Source of the DNA: a bacterium
GTDB taxonomy: Bacteria; Acidobacteriota; Polarisedimenticolia; Polarisedimenticolales; Polarisedimenticolaceae
Length of the DNA: 64,000 bases
Assembly (NCBI GenBank): GCA_024226515.1
Contig: JAAELQ010000116.1
Span: forward strand, 62,001-126,000
Direction: 5' to 3'
The notes under the pieces were generated by a model, which had not been told where the DNA came from, did not search any database, and worked only from the letters and a program-made list of their open reading frames with translations. Both the position numbers and the translations under genes were made by a program. How positions within the stretch are numbered: position 1 is the first letter of the stretch; every line of letters starts with the position of its first letter. Positions 9,386-19,400 of this stretch are shown here, one piece after another.

Positions 9386-10906
9386 CTCGTAGGCGACGGC
9401 CTCGCGGTCGTTGCGCACCAGCAGGATGCGATCGGACAGGGCCGGAGGGTTCCACGTGCGGCCGGAAACCGCCCGGATCCGCGCCAGCTCGTTGTGTCGC
9501 TCCGCGTCGGCCTCGACCAGCACGAGCTCGCCGTCTTCGGTGACGATCAGCAGCAGGTCGCCGACGAGGACGAACTGGCCGTGACCGTAGCGGCCGCGTT
9601 TCCAGAAGCGCTCGCCGGTCGCGGGATCGACCGCGACGAGCACGCCGTCGTCCAGTCCGAAGATCGCGCCGTCGTGATACACCATCGGCGCGAATTTCGA
9701 CTTCAGCCGCGGGCTGTCCCACAACGTCTCGCTCGTCGGTCCGTCCGCGCCCGCTTGCGCCTGCAGCATTCGACTGCCGGCGCCGTACCCGGCGGACACC
9801 AGGATGCGCCCGTCGTCCAGGACGAGCGGCATCGAAACTCGCTCGGTGCCGCCGGGGTTCGGCCATTCGTGCGCCCAACGCACCTCGCCCGTGAGCGGGT
9901 CGTGTCCGACGACCCTCTCGCGGTAGACGATCAGCGCCAGCTCGAATCCGCCGACCGTGGCCGGCAGCGGACTGCTGTACGTCCCCCCATCCTCGTCGGC
10001 GGCGCGCCACAGCGGTTCGCCCGAGCCCCGGTCGTACGCGGCGCTGCCGTGACCGCGCCGCCCGAGCTGCACGATGACGGCCGCGCCGACCACCAGGGGC
10101 GACGAGGCCATGCCCCATTCGGGCATATCGACGCCGTGGTCCTCGCGCACGTTGCGCGACCAGCGCAACGATCCCGAGTCGAGGTCGACACAGCTCAGGG
10201 TGCCCGTCGCCCCGAGAGCGAACACCTCGCCGTCGTCGATCGTCGGCGTCGCGCGCGGGCCGCTTCCACCGATCGTCGTGTTGAACGGGGCGCGGTACGC
10301 GTGCACCCAGACCTGGTCTCCGCTCGCCAGGTCGTAGCGCACGATCGCCTCGTTCTCGCCGCGCAGTTCCTGCGTGACCGCGGCCGGGCCCACGATCGCG
10401 AACGACGACATCCCCGCGCCGACCTCGCGGCGCCACAGCTCGCGCGGCGCGTTCGCCTTCCAGTCGCGACCGATCGAGACGTCGTCGACGCGCGCCATTC
10501 GCTGCCGGCCGTAGAACTGCGGCCAGTCGCCGGGGCCCGGTTCGGCGACCGGCGTCGCCGCGCGACTGGACGTGTCGAACTCACGCTCGCTCCCGCGAAG
10601 GCCGACGACCGGCACCAGGTTGCCGCTGACGCCCTTGATCTCCAGGAATGCCGTGCCGAGACCCGTCACGAAGATCACCGCCGCGAGAACCGAGAGCCTC
10701 ACGCGCCACGGCGCGCGCGAGAACAGCACCAGCCACGCCAGCAGCAGCAGTGCGCCGAAGAACAGCACCGGTAAGGTCGGCATGACCTGGTCCTGCCGGT
10801 TCGACCCGTCGCCGGCGAGCCAGATCCAGGCCAGCAGCAGCGCCATCAACGTCACGATGACGGCGGCGGGCCACCAGCGGATCGGTTCTCTCGTGGTCGG
10901 GTTCAT
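9368..10906 (-). CDS. Membrane-anchored PQQ-like (BamB-type) beta-propeller protein
   Basis: 512 residues. The first 95 residues hold about three transmembrane segments (10-30, 43-62, 70-90). The remainder is a PQQ-like propeller with repeated blades of the form G-x-x-x-W-x, such as ASGDQVWVHAY, DSGSLRWSR, LTGEVRWAHEW and ATGERFWKRG. No dehydrogenase catalytic motif was recognised, so this is more likely a BamB-like or sensory/scaffold propeller than a quinoprotein enzyme. The ATG at 10906 lacks a Shine-Dalgarno sequence and has TAAGAT 9 nt upstream. The end overlaps the BNR gene tail to tail. It lies 21 bp after the TonB receptor on the same strand, so partial cotranscription is possible. 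Confidence 0.8.
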   Translation of the reverse strand: MNPTTREPIRWWPAAVIVTLMALLLAWIWLAGDGSNRQDQVMPTLPVLFFGALLLLAWLVLFSRAPWRVRLSVLAAVIFVTGLGTAFLEIKGVSGNLVPVVGLRGSEREFDTSSRAATPVAEPGPGDWPQFYGRQRMARVDDVSIGRDWKANAPRELWRREVGAGMSSFAIVGPAAVTQELRGENEAIVRYDLASGDQVWVHAYRAPFNTTIGGSGPRATPTIDDGEVFALGATGTLSCVDLDSGSLRWSRNVREDHGVDMPEWGMASSPLVVGAAVIVQLGRRGHGSAAYDRGSGEPLWRAADEDGGTYSSPLPATVGGFELALIVYRERVVGHDPLTGEVRWAHEWPNPGGTERVSMPLVLDDGRILVSAGYGAGSRMLQAQAGADGPTSETLWDSPRLKSKFAPMVYHDGAIFGLDDGVLVAVDPATGERFWKRGRYGHGQFVLVGDLLLIVTEDGELVLVEADAERHNELARIRAVSGRTWNPPALSDRILLVRNDREAVAYELPSGG

Positions 10907-10915
10907 CGTGCGGCG

Positions 10916-10921
10916 ATCTTA
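10916..10921 (-). promoter_or_regulatory. TAAGAT -10-like hexamer, leaderless start
   Basis: TAAGAT ends 9 nt before the ATG at 10906 of the PQQ-like gene, with no ribosome-binding site between them. Confidence 0.35.
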
Positions 10922-10927
10922 CGCGGG

Positions 10928-13003
10928 TCAACGCCGCCAGCGCAGGGCGACGCCGATCGAGCGCTCCGCCGACAGCGGGACCTTGCGATCGGCTGCGTTG
11001 AAGTACTCCTCGTTCAACAGGTTGCGGCCCTCGATCGACAGGCTGAACGCGTCGCCGAAGCTGCGCGCCAGCGAGGCGGAGACGAGACTCGCCGAGCCGA
11101 TCGGCTTCTCGCCGCTGCCGGGGTCATTCTTGTCGAAGCGCTGCTCCCACCGCGCCTCGGCGCCCCAGGCCCCGCGCTTCCAGCGCGCACCCAGCGTCGC
11201 GCGATCGGCCGGGATGTCGGACAGCGCAAGGTCGTCGTCGTCGCGACCCTCGAGCATGTGCCCGCCGAACAGCAGGTCCCAGTGCGCGTCGACGCGCAGG
11301 AAGCCGTCCAGCTCGACGCCCTGGATTACGCCCGAGTCGACGTTGACGAATGTCAGCAGGTCCTCGGCGATCTCGACGCGCTCGATGTAGTCCTCGATCG
11401 CGTTGCGAAAGAGGTATCCGGAAATGAACAGCCGCTTGCCGAAGCGCCGCAGGCCGACGTCGACGTTGATCGAGCGCTCCGGGTCGAGGCTCGGGTTGCC
11501 GATCACCTCGCCGCGTCCGGTCAGCCCGCTGAAGTAACGCTCGCCGAGCGATGCGAAGCGCAGCCCCGTTCCGGCATTGGCGGTCAACTCCAGCCCGTCG
11601 CCGAACGGAACGATGATCCCGGCGAATCCGGTGAGCGCCTCGTCGTCCACGTCGTCGAAACCCGCGTTGTCCTGCTGTTGAAAGGCGACCCGTGCGCCGG
11701 CGAGGATCGTGAGCGAGCCGCGGTGCCATTCCATCGCGCCGTACAGCCCCGCTTCGTCCTCACGACCGTCGAGGTCGCCTTCGAGCGACTCGACTCCGCG
11801 GCGCGCGAAGTACTCCACGCCGAACTTCGCCACCGTCCTGTCCGACAGGCGGAGTCGCCTGTGCCAGTCGATGCCGAAGTCGGTCGCCTCGTTCTCGACC
11901 GTGGAGACGTCGCCGCCCTCCTCGACGCGCGTCTCGAGGCTGTTGGGGTGGATCCAGGCGTCGAGGCCCCAGTCGTTGTCCGACTGGACGTCGAAGCGCA
12001 GCAGCGTATGTCGCTCTTCGGGGTAGGTCGTCACCTTGTCGGGGAAGTCGGTGTTCGACTTGCCGATGTCGTCGCCGCGCGAGGCGATGAACTGCACGCC
12101 GTAGGACAGCTTGCCTGCGCGCCATTCGCGACCGAGGGTCCCCGAGACTTGCGAGAACGCGGAGTTGAGCGTCTCGCCGTCGGGCGTCTCCGCGTCGCCG
12201 GCATCGCGTCGCGCGATGCCCATGGACCACGTGCCGTCGCCCCAGCCGACGAGCTGGAAGTTCTCGTCTCCGCCGGTGTCGTAGCCGGCTTCGACGGCGA
12301 GCGCGTCGAACTCGCGCGGGAACAGCTGCACCACGCCGCCCAGCGCCCCCGAGCCGTAGTACGTCGAGGACGGTCCGCGCACCACATCGACCGAGCCCAT
12401 CAGGCCGGGATCGACGAACGACGCCGACACGCCGGCGCGCCGCTCGCCGACGATGCGCATCCCGTCGACCAGCGTCATCACGCGTTGTCGTGAAACGCCG
12501 CGCACGGAGTAGGTCTGGAACATGCCGCCCTGTCCGTTCTCCGCGACCGCCGGAAGCCCGGCTACCGCCGCGGTCAGCGTGGCGGGCGGCACCGGCGACT
12601 CGGCGATGTCGATCACGCTGGTCGCGACGCTGACGGGCGAGAAGACCTCCTCGCCCGGGTTCGCCGACACTGCGATCCGCTGGTAGATCTCCAGCTTCGC
12701 CTCGAGGGCAATCGAGAGCGTCTCGCCGGAGTCGACCGACAGCAGATGCTCGACGAATCTCGGGTGCGTGATCTTCAATTCGACCGGCGGGTCGGCGTCC
12801 TCGAAGCGGAACGTCCCGTGCAGGTCCGAGAACGCGACGCCCCCCGTCTCGACGATCTCGACGCGCGCGTGCTCGATCGCCGTGCCGTCGGCGGCCGTCA
12901 CCATGCCGGAGACCGCCGCCGTCGCGGGAGCGCACACGAGAGCCGCCGCCGACAGCAGCGTGCAGCACAGGAGAGGGCGCCGGATGGGGCGGGATGGGTT
13001 CAT
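10928..13003 (-). CDS. TonB-dependent outer-membrane receptor
   Basis: 691 residues with a signal peptide (cleavage near ATAA), then a carboxypeptidase-regulatory-like/CNA-B-like domain (about 30-105), a plug domain (about 115-235, with YSVRGV, TLVDGMRI and VVRGPSSTYYGSGALGGVV) and a 22-strand-type barrel to the end (RNLLNEEYFNA near the C-terminus). TonB receptors import large or scarce ligands through the outer membrane using ExbBD-TonB energy. The ligand is not evident; no siderophore or cobalamin gene is adjacent. The extra N-terminal beta-sandwich is usual in Acidobacteriota and Bacteroidota receptors. TAGAAT lies 12 nt upstream of the ATG. Confidence 0.9.
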   Translation of the reverse strand: MNPSRPIRRPLLCCTLLSAAALVCAPATAAVSGMVTAADGTAIEHARVEIVETGGVAFSDLHGTFRFEDADPPVELKITHPRFVEHLLSVDSGETLSIALEAKLEIYQRIAVSANPGEEVFSPVSVATSVIDIAESPVPPATLTAAVAGLPAVAENGQGGMFQTYSVRGVSRQRVMTLVDGMRIVGERRAGVSASFVDPGLMGSVDVVRGPSSTYYGSGALGGVVQLFPREFDALAVEAGYDTGGDENFQLVGWGDGTWSMGIARRDAGDAETPDGETLNSAFSQVSGTLGREWRAGKLSYGVQFIASRGDDIGKSNTDFPDKVTTYPEERHTLLRFDVQSDNDWGLDAWIHPNSLETRVEEGGDVSTVENEATDFGIDWHRRLRLSDRTVAKFGVEYFARRGVESLEGDLDGREDEAGLYGAMEWHRGSLTILAGARVAFQQQDNAGFDDVDDEALTGFAGIIVPFGDGLELTANAGTGLRFASLGERYFSGLTGRGEVIGNPSLDPERSINVDVGLRRFGKRLFISGYLFRNAIEDYIERVEIAEDLLTFVNVDSGVIQGVELDGFLRVDAHWDLLFGGHMLEGRDDDDLALSDIPADRATLGARWKRGAWGAEARWEQRFDKNDPGSGEKPIGSASLVSASLARSFGDAFSLSIEGRNLLNEEYFNAADRKVPLSAERSIGVALRWRR

Positions 13004-13015
13004 GGCGGACCCACG

Positions 13016-13021
13016 ATTCTA
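13016..13021 (-). promoter_or_regulatory. TAGAAT -10-like hexamer upstream of the TonB receptor
   Basis: TAGAAT ends 12 nt before the ATG at 13003. The predicted 5' leader is about 5 nt, too short for a ribosome-binding site. Confidence 0.4.
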
Positions 13022-13072
13022 CGGCCCAGCCGGGGGACCGCAAGCCGGGTCCTGCTAACGTTGGGCCGAGCC

Positions 13073-13978
13073 ATGGATTCACCCGCCTTCATCGAGCGTC
13101 GCATCGAGATTCCCCGGGGTTACTCGCTACATACGACCCTGTCGGGACTGCGCATGGGCCGCTTCGATCCGACGCTGAATCTGGCGCCGAACGCCGCGAG
13201 CATGGCGCTGCCGACGCCGGAGGGACCGTGCGCGCTCGAGGCCGCCTCCCGCGGCGCAGCGCTGCAGGTGCGGTTGGCCGGAGCGGGCGCATCCTGGATC
13301 GACCCCCGTGTCGAGGCGTTGCTCGGGCTGCTCGACGCGCCGCAGGAGTTCCGCCCGACGGACGCGCGCCTCGCCCGGCTGCACAGGCGACTCGGAGACA
13401 TCTACCTGCCGCGGCTGCCGCTGATCTTCCCGAGAGTCGTCCAGGTCGTCTTGTTGCAGATCGTCGCCTGGCGCGACGCGGTCTCCGCCTGGAAACGACT
13501 CGTCGAGATGACGGGGCGGCGGCTGCCTGAGTTCGACGGTTTGATTCTGCCGCCGACGGCGGAAGCTCTGCTGGCGACCGCGCCGCACGATCTCGTCGGT
13601 TGCGGCATGCTCCCGCGTCAGGCGCGCGTGCTGCGCCGGGCCGCGAAGCTGGCGGCCGGTATCGAGAGGAACGCCGCGCTGGGCGCCGACGAGCTCGCGG
13701 CCGCGTTGCACGCCATCCCCGGCATCGGTGACTGGACCGTGCAGTACGTGCTGGGCAGCGCGCTCGGCTTCGCCGACGCCGTGTTGACCGGGGACTACAA
13801 CCTGCCCGGCGCCGTCGCCCGGGCGCTGACCGGCGAGGCGCAGGCCGACGACGCGCGCATGCTGGCGCTGCTCGAGCCCTTCCGTCCGCACCGCTTCCGC
13901 GTGATCCGCCTGCTGTGGACCTCGGGCGTCAAGGCGCCGCGCCGCGGGCCACGCGCCCGGCTGCGTCGCTTCAGGTAG
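13073..13978 (+). CDS. AlkA-like DNA-3-methyladenine glycosylase (HhH-GPD family)
   Basis: 301 residues from ATG 13073; longer in-frame starts run antisense into the TonB receptor gene. The helix-hairpin-helix AIPGIGDWT (214-222) followed by TGDYNLP with Asp241 matches the HhH-GPD signature, in which the Asp activates the glycosidic bond. The N-terminal half fits the AlkA-type N-domain. The expected role is excision of alkylated purines in base excision repair. No ada or ogt gene is adjacent and no Shine-Dalgarno sequence is seen. A weak TAACGT sits 11 nt upstream of the start. The Arg-rich tail is short. Confidence 0.85.
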   Translation: MDSPAFIERRIEIPRGYSLHTTLSGLRMGRFDPTLNLAPNAASMALPTPEGPCALEAASRGAALQVRLAGAGASWIDPRVEALLGLLDAPQEFRPTDARLARLHRRLGDIYLPRLPLIFPRVVQVVLLQIVAWRDAVSAWKRLVEMTGRRLPEFDGLILPPTAEALLATAPHDLVGCGMLPRQARVLRRAAKLAAGIERNAALGADELAAALHAIPGIGDWTVQYVLGSALGFADAVLTGDYNLPGAVARALTGEAQADDARMLALLEPFRPHRFRVIRLLWTSGVKAPRRGPRARLRRFR

Positions 13979-14012
13979 GATGACATCTCCGGATGCAAGA
14001 GAGGAGCTTCGC

Positions 14013-14477
14013 GTGCGCCGAATCCTGACGATCGTGCTGTTGCTCATCGTGTCGGTCGCTTGCAGCGGCGACAGCGACGGCATGGCCACACCTGACTTCG
14101 AGATCGCGGGTCTGTGGACGCTCGTCGCGGACGGCAACACCCCGGCCGAGAAGTTCGCGTGCAGCGGAGACCACAACGGGATGTCCGGAGATCCGCTGTG
14201 CAGTCCGTTGTTCATCGATCTACAGCCGCTGAAGGGCGGAGGCTACGGCGGGACGAGCACGCAGCCATCCTGCGGCCTGGATTGGGCGATGATCGTGGCC
14301 GTCGACGGCGAGGACTTCTCGGGGCAGATGGTGGGGGTCGCCGAGAAGGAGGCGCAACGCTTCTCCTTCTCCGGCACCGTCTTCGGCACCGCAGCGATCG
14401 TCACCCCCGGGACGTTCTCGATCGACGGCCTCAGCGGCAATTGCCGGACCCTCGGCTTCTTCAGCGCCGACTGGTAG
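14013..14477 (+). CDS. Small lipoprotein of unknown function
   Basis: 154 residues starting at GTG 14013, preceded by GAGAGGAGC; an upstream in-frame ATG at 13980 would bury the signal sequence. The hydrophobic segment ends in the lipobox SVAC, followed by SGDSDG. The mature part of about 130 residues has four further Cys, many Gly and predicted beta strands. It resembles an exported beta-sandwich or lipocalin-like domain but I recognise no family. TAGGAT at 13976-13981 could be the -10 element of a leadered transcript. The neighbouring lipoprotein at 19950 has a very similar lipobox context (C-G-G-D-S-D-G). Confidence 0.7.
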   Translation: MRRILTIVLLLIVSVACSGDSDGMATPDFEIAGLWTLVADGNTPAEKFACSGDHNGMSGDPLCSPLFIDLQPLKGGGYGGTSTQPSCGLDWAMIVAVDGEDFSGQMVGVAEKEAQRFSFSGTVFGTAAIVTPGTFSIDGLSGNCRTLGFFSADW

Positions 14478-14480
14478 CGT

Positions 14481-15947
14481 CTATTTGCTGCGCTCGATCA
14501 GCTCGAGCGCCTTCGTGTAGGCCGTCTGCGCGGCCGGGCCGTTGCACAGCGCGACGAACGTGTAACCCGAGTCGAGGAACATCGACAGGTGCGCGCTGAC
14601 GCCGGGGAACGTGCCTCCGTGTCCCACCTCGTGGTCGGGAGCCAGTGCGCTGATGATGAAGCCGTAGCCGTAGGCGGGGGAGTTTCGCTCGGGGTCGGGC
14701 GCGAAGAGCCGGTCGCGCATCTCCTCGCCGACGAGCTTGTCCGCGCGGAGCGCGACGTCGAACGCCAGCAGATCCTCGACCGTGGAATGGCCGCCCCCCG
14801 CCGGCGTGCCCCGCGGTGAGAGGAGGAAGTCGTTCTTGGTCAGGACGCCGTCTTCGTCTGTCCAGTAGCCGTCGGCGATGTCGGGGTTCGGCCGCGTGCG
14901 ATCGTAGTGATCGCTGTTCTTCATCCCGGCCGGCCCGTAGACCTGCCGACGGATGTAGTCGTAGTAGTCCGTCTCCGAGACGTGGGACACGATGACGCCG
15001 GCCAGCAGGAAGCCGGTGTTGCTGTAGCTCCAGCGCGTTCCGGGTTCGAACTGCAGTTTCTCCGCCGCGACGATTTCCTTGTAGTCGTCGGGCGAGCGAA
15101 AGCGAAAGTGCGCCTGTTCGAGAAAGGGCTCCAGATAGTCGCCGAAACCGGACGTGTGGTTCAGCAGGTGCCGCACCCGCACCCTGCGTCCGACCTTCGA
15201 CGACACCCAGCCTTCCGGAAGATGATCGCCGATCGGGTCGTCGAACGACAGCTTTCCCTGTTCGACGAGCTGCGCGATCGCGACCGCCGTGAACATCTTG
15301 TTCATCGACCCCAGGCCGAACTTCGTGTCGATCCGGTTGGGGATCTGGTGCTCGCGGTTGGCGAGGCCGTACGCCTTGCTGAACAGCGGCTTGCCGTCGC
15401 GGGCGACCAGGACGCTTCCCGAGAACTCGTCGCGTGACTCCAGGCGGGACAGAAAGGCATCGAGCTCTCGGGCCAGGCCGGCGTCGTCGAGCTTGCCGAG
15501 ATCGACGAGATCCAGCGGCGGCTTGCTGCCCATGATCATGAAGCTGTCGATCCTGTCCTTCGCGTCGAAGCGGATCTGCAGCTGCGACCAGGTGTCCATC
15601 GCCTGACTGTGCAGGATGGCGATCGCCATGCCCTCGGGGACGCCGTCGGCAAGCCGGTAGCAGCACAGCTCCAGCGGGCTCTTGCCCTCGTGAACGTTCA
15701 TCAGAAACCGGGCATGGTCGGCGCTGGTCATCCCGCGCAGCATGGAGTCGGCGTAGCGCTTCGCGGTGAAACGCTCGAGCGCCTCGAGGTCGCCGGAGTT
15801 GATCTGGTCGACGACCTCGGCGACCAGGGCGCCCAGCCGCTCGTCGGGGTGCCGGCGCACGGTCTCTGCGGCATACGCGAATCCGCCGCTCACCAACCCG
15901 ATGAGCAGCGGAACGAGGGCGAACGTCGGGATCATACGGTCACGCAT
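14481..15947 (-). CDS. Secreted serine beta-lactamase / penicillin-binding-protein-like hydrolase (class C fold)
   Basis: 488 residues from ATG 15947. Longer same-frame starts read through the palindrome at 16058-16108 and are rejected. A signal peptide (about 1-30) is followed by an NTF2/DUF3887-like domain (about 35-135) and a beta-lactamase family domain with SxxK (SMNK), the YxN motif (YSNTGF) and a C-terminal HGG triad (VGHGGTFPG). These are the catalytic elements of class C beta-lactamases, D-aminopeptidases and esterases, so substrate cannot be inferred. It converges with the lipoprotein gene with a 3-bp gap. TAGGCT lies 8 nt upstream of the start and no ribosome-binding site is visible. 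Confidence 0.85.
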   Translation of the reverse strand: MRDRMIPTFALVPLLIGLVSGGFAYAAETVRRHPDERLGALVAEVVDQINSGDLEALERFTAKRYADSMLRGMTSADHARFLMNVHEGKSPLELCCYRLADGVPEGMAIAILHSQAMDTWSQLQIRFDAKDRIDSFMIMGSKPPLDLVDLGKLDDAGLARELDAFLSRLESRDEFSGSVLVARDGKPLFSKAYGLANREHQIPNRIDTKFGLGSMNKMFTAVAIAQLVEQGKLSFDDPIGDHLPEGWVSSKVGRRVRVRHLLNHTSGFGDYLEPFLEQAHFRFRSPDDYKEIVAAEKLQFEPGTRWSYSNTGFLLAGVIVSHVSETDYYDYIRRQVYGPAGMKNSDHYDRTRPNPDIADGYWTDEDGVLTKNDFLLSPRGTPAGGGHSTVEDLLAFDVALRADKLVGEEMRDRLFAPDPERNSPAYGYGFIISALAPDHEVGHGGTFPGVSAHLSMFLDSGYTFVALCNGPAAQTAYTKALELIERSK

Positions 15948-15955
15948 CGCAATGA

Positions 15956-15961
15956 AGCCTA
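15956..15961 (-). promoter_or_regulatory. TAGGCT -10-like hexamer, leaderless start
   Basis: TAGGCT ends 8 nt before the ATG at 15947 of the serine hydrolase gene. Confidence 0.3.
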
Positions 15962-16057
15962 GCAATCCGCAGGCCAAGGACGTCATCCCGGGTTGCCCCG
16001 GTTGCAGCGCCCTCGTGAGGGCGGCCGTCGCTCCGGATCCGGCGATCTCACTCCAAA

Positions 16058-16108
16058 AGGGGTCAGACTGTGCATCGTGCAACATGCACAATGCACAGTC
16101 TGACCCCT
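16058..16108. repeat. 51-bp palindrome, GGGGTCAGAC family, copy 1
   Basis: Two 24-bp arms (16058-16081 and 16085-16108) pair with one mismatch around a 3-nt spacer; the core is GGGGTCAGACTGTGCAT. It separates the YciI gene from the serine hydrolase gene, both on the minus strand, and the YciI stop codon (16108-16110) overlaps the palindrome edge. A second copy with the same arms lies at 52257-52337. Such dispersed palindromes resemble REP/RAYT-type elements; no transposase gene is in the window. Confidence 0.85.
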
Positions 16109-16419
16109 CATATTCTCACCTTTCTGGTGCCGGGATCGGCGAACGGCGCCAGCGTCGGGTGGTGCAGGCTGGTCTTGAACTCGACGATCTCGTACGTCGC
16201 GGCGCCCTCGACGACGAACGGGTCGTGGCGCAGCACCTCGTCGAGATCCTCGCGCGATTCCGCGCGGGCGAGGATCACCCCGCCCGTGCGTGGAACCCGG
16301 CGCCCGGAGGTGAGGAACACGCCCGCGCGGTAACACTCGTGGAGGAACGCGACGTGATCGCGCATCAGCCGATCGATCTCGTCGAGCTCCGCCGTGTACT
16401 TGATCAGGACGACGAACAT
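16108..16419 (-). CDS. YCII-related domain protein
   Basis: 103 residues, the usual length for single-domain YciI proteins (ferredoxin-like alpha+beta barrel). The conserved His of RDHVAFL and Asp of the late HDPFVVEG motif are present. Members act as small hydrolases or dimerising accessory domains; the substrate here is unknown. The ATG at 16419 lies 7 bp after the stop of the TolB-amidohydrolase, and its TACACT -10-like element (16429-16434) lies within the 3' end of that gene. The last codons read into the palindrome, which supplies the stop. Confidence 0.8.
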   Translation of the reverse strand: MFVVLIKYTAELDEIDRLMRDHVAFLHECYRAGVFLTSGRRVPRTGGVILARAESREDLDEVLRHDPFVVEGAATYEIVEFKTSLHHPTLAPFADPGTRKVRI

Positions 16420-16426
16420 CGTGCGA

Positions 16427-19400
16427 TCAGTGTACCCAGCCGTGGAGTTGCTTGAACTCCTCGATCCACTGCAGCGTCGCCGGGTGAATCGTGTCGCCGC
16501 CCTCGCGCTCGAAGAAGAACTCCTCGCGCTCGACGCCGTCCGGCGCGACCTGGTTCATCGTCGCCACGTCGTACAGCCGGCCGTTGATCATGGTGTACGC
16601 GACGTACTCCGAGCGGCGCATGTCCTCCAGCGGGTTGCCGTCGATGACGACCAGGTCGGCCAGCTTGCCGGCCTCGATCGAGCCGAGGTCGCCGTCGAGA
16701 CCGATGTAGTGCGCGCCGTGCATCGTGGCGCTGCGAATCGCCTCCCACGGCGTGAAGCCGCCCTGGTGCATCATCCACATCTCCCAGTGCGCGGCCAGCC
16801 CCTCGCGCTGGCCGTGCGCGCCGACCTGGACCTCGACGCCGCGGTCGAGCAAGTGCTTGGCGTACTTGGCGACCTCGATGTGGTTGTAGTGCAGGTCGGG
16901 CGCCGTCGTGCGGCGGATCGAGCGCGGTTCGATGATGAACTTCGGCGAGTAGCGCATCAGCCGCTCGTTCTTCCACACCTCGGTGCGGTCGTACCAGTAG
17001 GTCTCGCCGGACAGACCACCGTAGGCCACACCGAAGGTCGGCGTGTAGCCCGTCTCGCTCTGAGACCAGAACTGCGACAGGTCGTCGTAGCCCCGCGCGA
17101 TCGAGATCGAGTGCTCGATGCCCGTGTGGCCGTCGACGATCTCGTTCAGGTTGTGCTGCAGTTTCGCGCCGCCCTCGGGCACGACCATGATCCCCAGCTT
17201 GTTGCCGGCCGAGATCACCTGCTGACGCTGGTCGCGCCGCGGCTGCTGGTAGCTCTTGACGGAGATGGCGCCGACGTCCTTCAGCCGCTGCACGTGGAAC
17301 TCGGCGTCCTCGTAGCTGTCGATCTTGGCCGTCAGGCCCGGAAGGTGCGCTCCGTAGAGGATCGTCCCCGTCGAGTAGACGCGCGGCGCGACGATCCGGC
17401 CCGCGCGCTGCAGCTCGGCCGCGGCGAAGACGCTGGTCGTGTCGTTGGACGGATCGTGGATCGTCGTCACGCCGAAGGCCAGGTTCGAGAACTGCATCCA
17501 GTTCTGCTGCGGCGTCAGCTCGTTGCGCGCCATCGCGCCGTGCGCGTGCACGTCGACCAGGCCCGGGATGATCGTCTTGCCGCTGACGTCGATCGTCCTG
17601 GCGCCCGAGGGCAGCTTGACCTTCGACGCCGGGCCCACGGCCTCGATGCGATTGCCGTTGACCAGCACCGTTCCGTTTTCGATGACTTCCTGTTCCTTGT
17701 CGGCGTTGCGCATCGTGACGATGCGCGCGCCGGTCAACGCGATCGTGCCCTGCGGCCGGTCCGCCGCCGCCGCGAATCCCAGCGCGAGACCCTCGGTCAC
17801 CGGCTCGGGCAGCTCTTCCGGAGCGCCGCCGAGGAAACCGAACGCATCGTTCAGCTTGCGCGAGTACAGCGTCGCTCCGTGTGCCCAGTGCAGGCTGCCG
17901 CTGTCGGCGGACCAGTGCAGGAACTCGCCCGAGCGCTTCGACATCTGTTTGACCGGGACCGATTTCGCGCCCGACCCGATGTCGACGGTCTTGCCGGTCA
18001 ACACGAACGGCGCGACGTAGGCGTTGTAGCGCTCGGTGAACGCGACCCAGCGTCCGTCGGGCGATAGGCGGAACTCCGTCACCGTCTTGCCCTTGAGGTG
18101 TGTCTGCTCGTCGTGTCCCTGCAAGTTGACGCTCTTGAACACGCGCTGCGTCTCGTCGGCCGAGGCCGAGAAGAACACGCGCTCGGCGTCGGCGCCGAAC
18201 TGTGGGGCGTTGCCGGAGTTGCTGACCCGAGTCGGCTCTCCGCCGTCGCTCGCGACGACGTAGATCCCCGGCTCGACCGACCACGCACCCGACAGCAGGT
18301 AGCCGCCGCTGACCTTGCGGTAGACGACGAGGTCGCCCTCGGGCGAGAAGCGCGGCTCGACGTAGTGCCCCGGGTTGTCCGTGATCGTGCGCGGGCTTCC
18401 GCCGTCGACGGAGACGATGCGGATGCTGCCGAGATCCCGGTCGTCCCACGTCGTGTAGACGATGCGGCGACCGTCGCGCGAGAAGCTGGGATAGAACTCG
18501 AAGTGCTCGTCCTGATCGGTCAAGCGGCGGCGCTTGCCGGAGGCGACGTCCAGCACGTACAGCTTGCCCAGCGCCTGGAACACCGCCTTGGATCCGTCGG
18601 GCGACATCTGGCCCCAGCGGATCATCTTCACGTCGAACTCGTCGGGCGCGACCTCGACCGGGAAGCGCAGGGCCTGGTTGATCTTGCGCTCGGTCTTCAC
18701 GCGGACCGGGATGACGGACGCCTCGCCGCCGTCGAGTCCGATGCGGCGGATCTTGCCGCCGGCCCAGAAGATGAGTCCGTCGCTGTCCGGCGTCCAGGCG
18801 AACGCGGGCGTGTTGCCCTGGCTGCCGTTGGTCTCCTGGAAGTCGCGCTCCATCTTGTCGTACAGCGGGCGCTCGACCCCGGTCTCGAGGTCCTTCACGT
18901 ACAGCGCGCAGGTCATGCCGGAGGTGCGCTTGACGAACGCGAGCTGCTTGCCGTCGGGGGACGGGGTAGGCCGGATTGCGCCGCCCGCTCCGCGCACGAA
19001 GACGTCGGTCTTGCCCGTCTCGCGGTCGAGGCGCTTGATCGAGAACACGTTGCCCGTCGAGTCCTTGTTGTACGCCCACACGCGGCCGGCGGTCGTGTCC
19101 TGGCTGTAATAGATGTAGCGGTCGTCGGGGGAGAAGGCCGGCTCCGCCATCGTCTTCTGGTCCTTCTCCTTGTGCGGCCGCTCGGCGATCTGCAATCCGC
19201 CGCCGCCGCCGTGGTGGAAGAGCCAGATCTCGCCCGCCGGGATGCTGCGCGTCGAGGTGAAGCCCTTCTTGGCCACGATGTACTCGCCGTCGTTGCTCCA
19301 GTTGGGGTTGTGGACGAGGTGTTCCTTCTCCTCGGTCACCGCGCGCGGCTCCGAGCCGTCGGCGTTCATCACCCAGACGTTGTCCGCCCCGCCGCGGTCG

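Noticed and set aside
14481..16091. A 49-codon N-terminal extension of the serine hydrolase.
   Set aside because: It would read through the palindrome and place the signal peptide internally.
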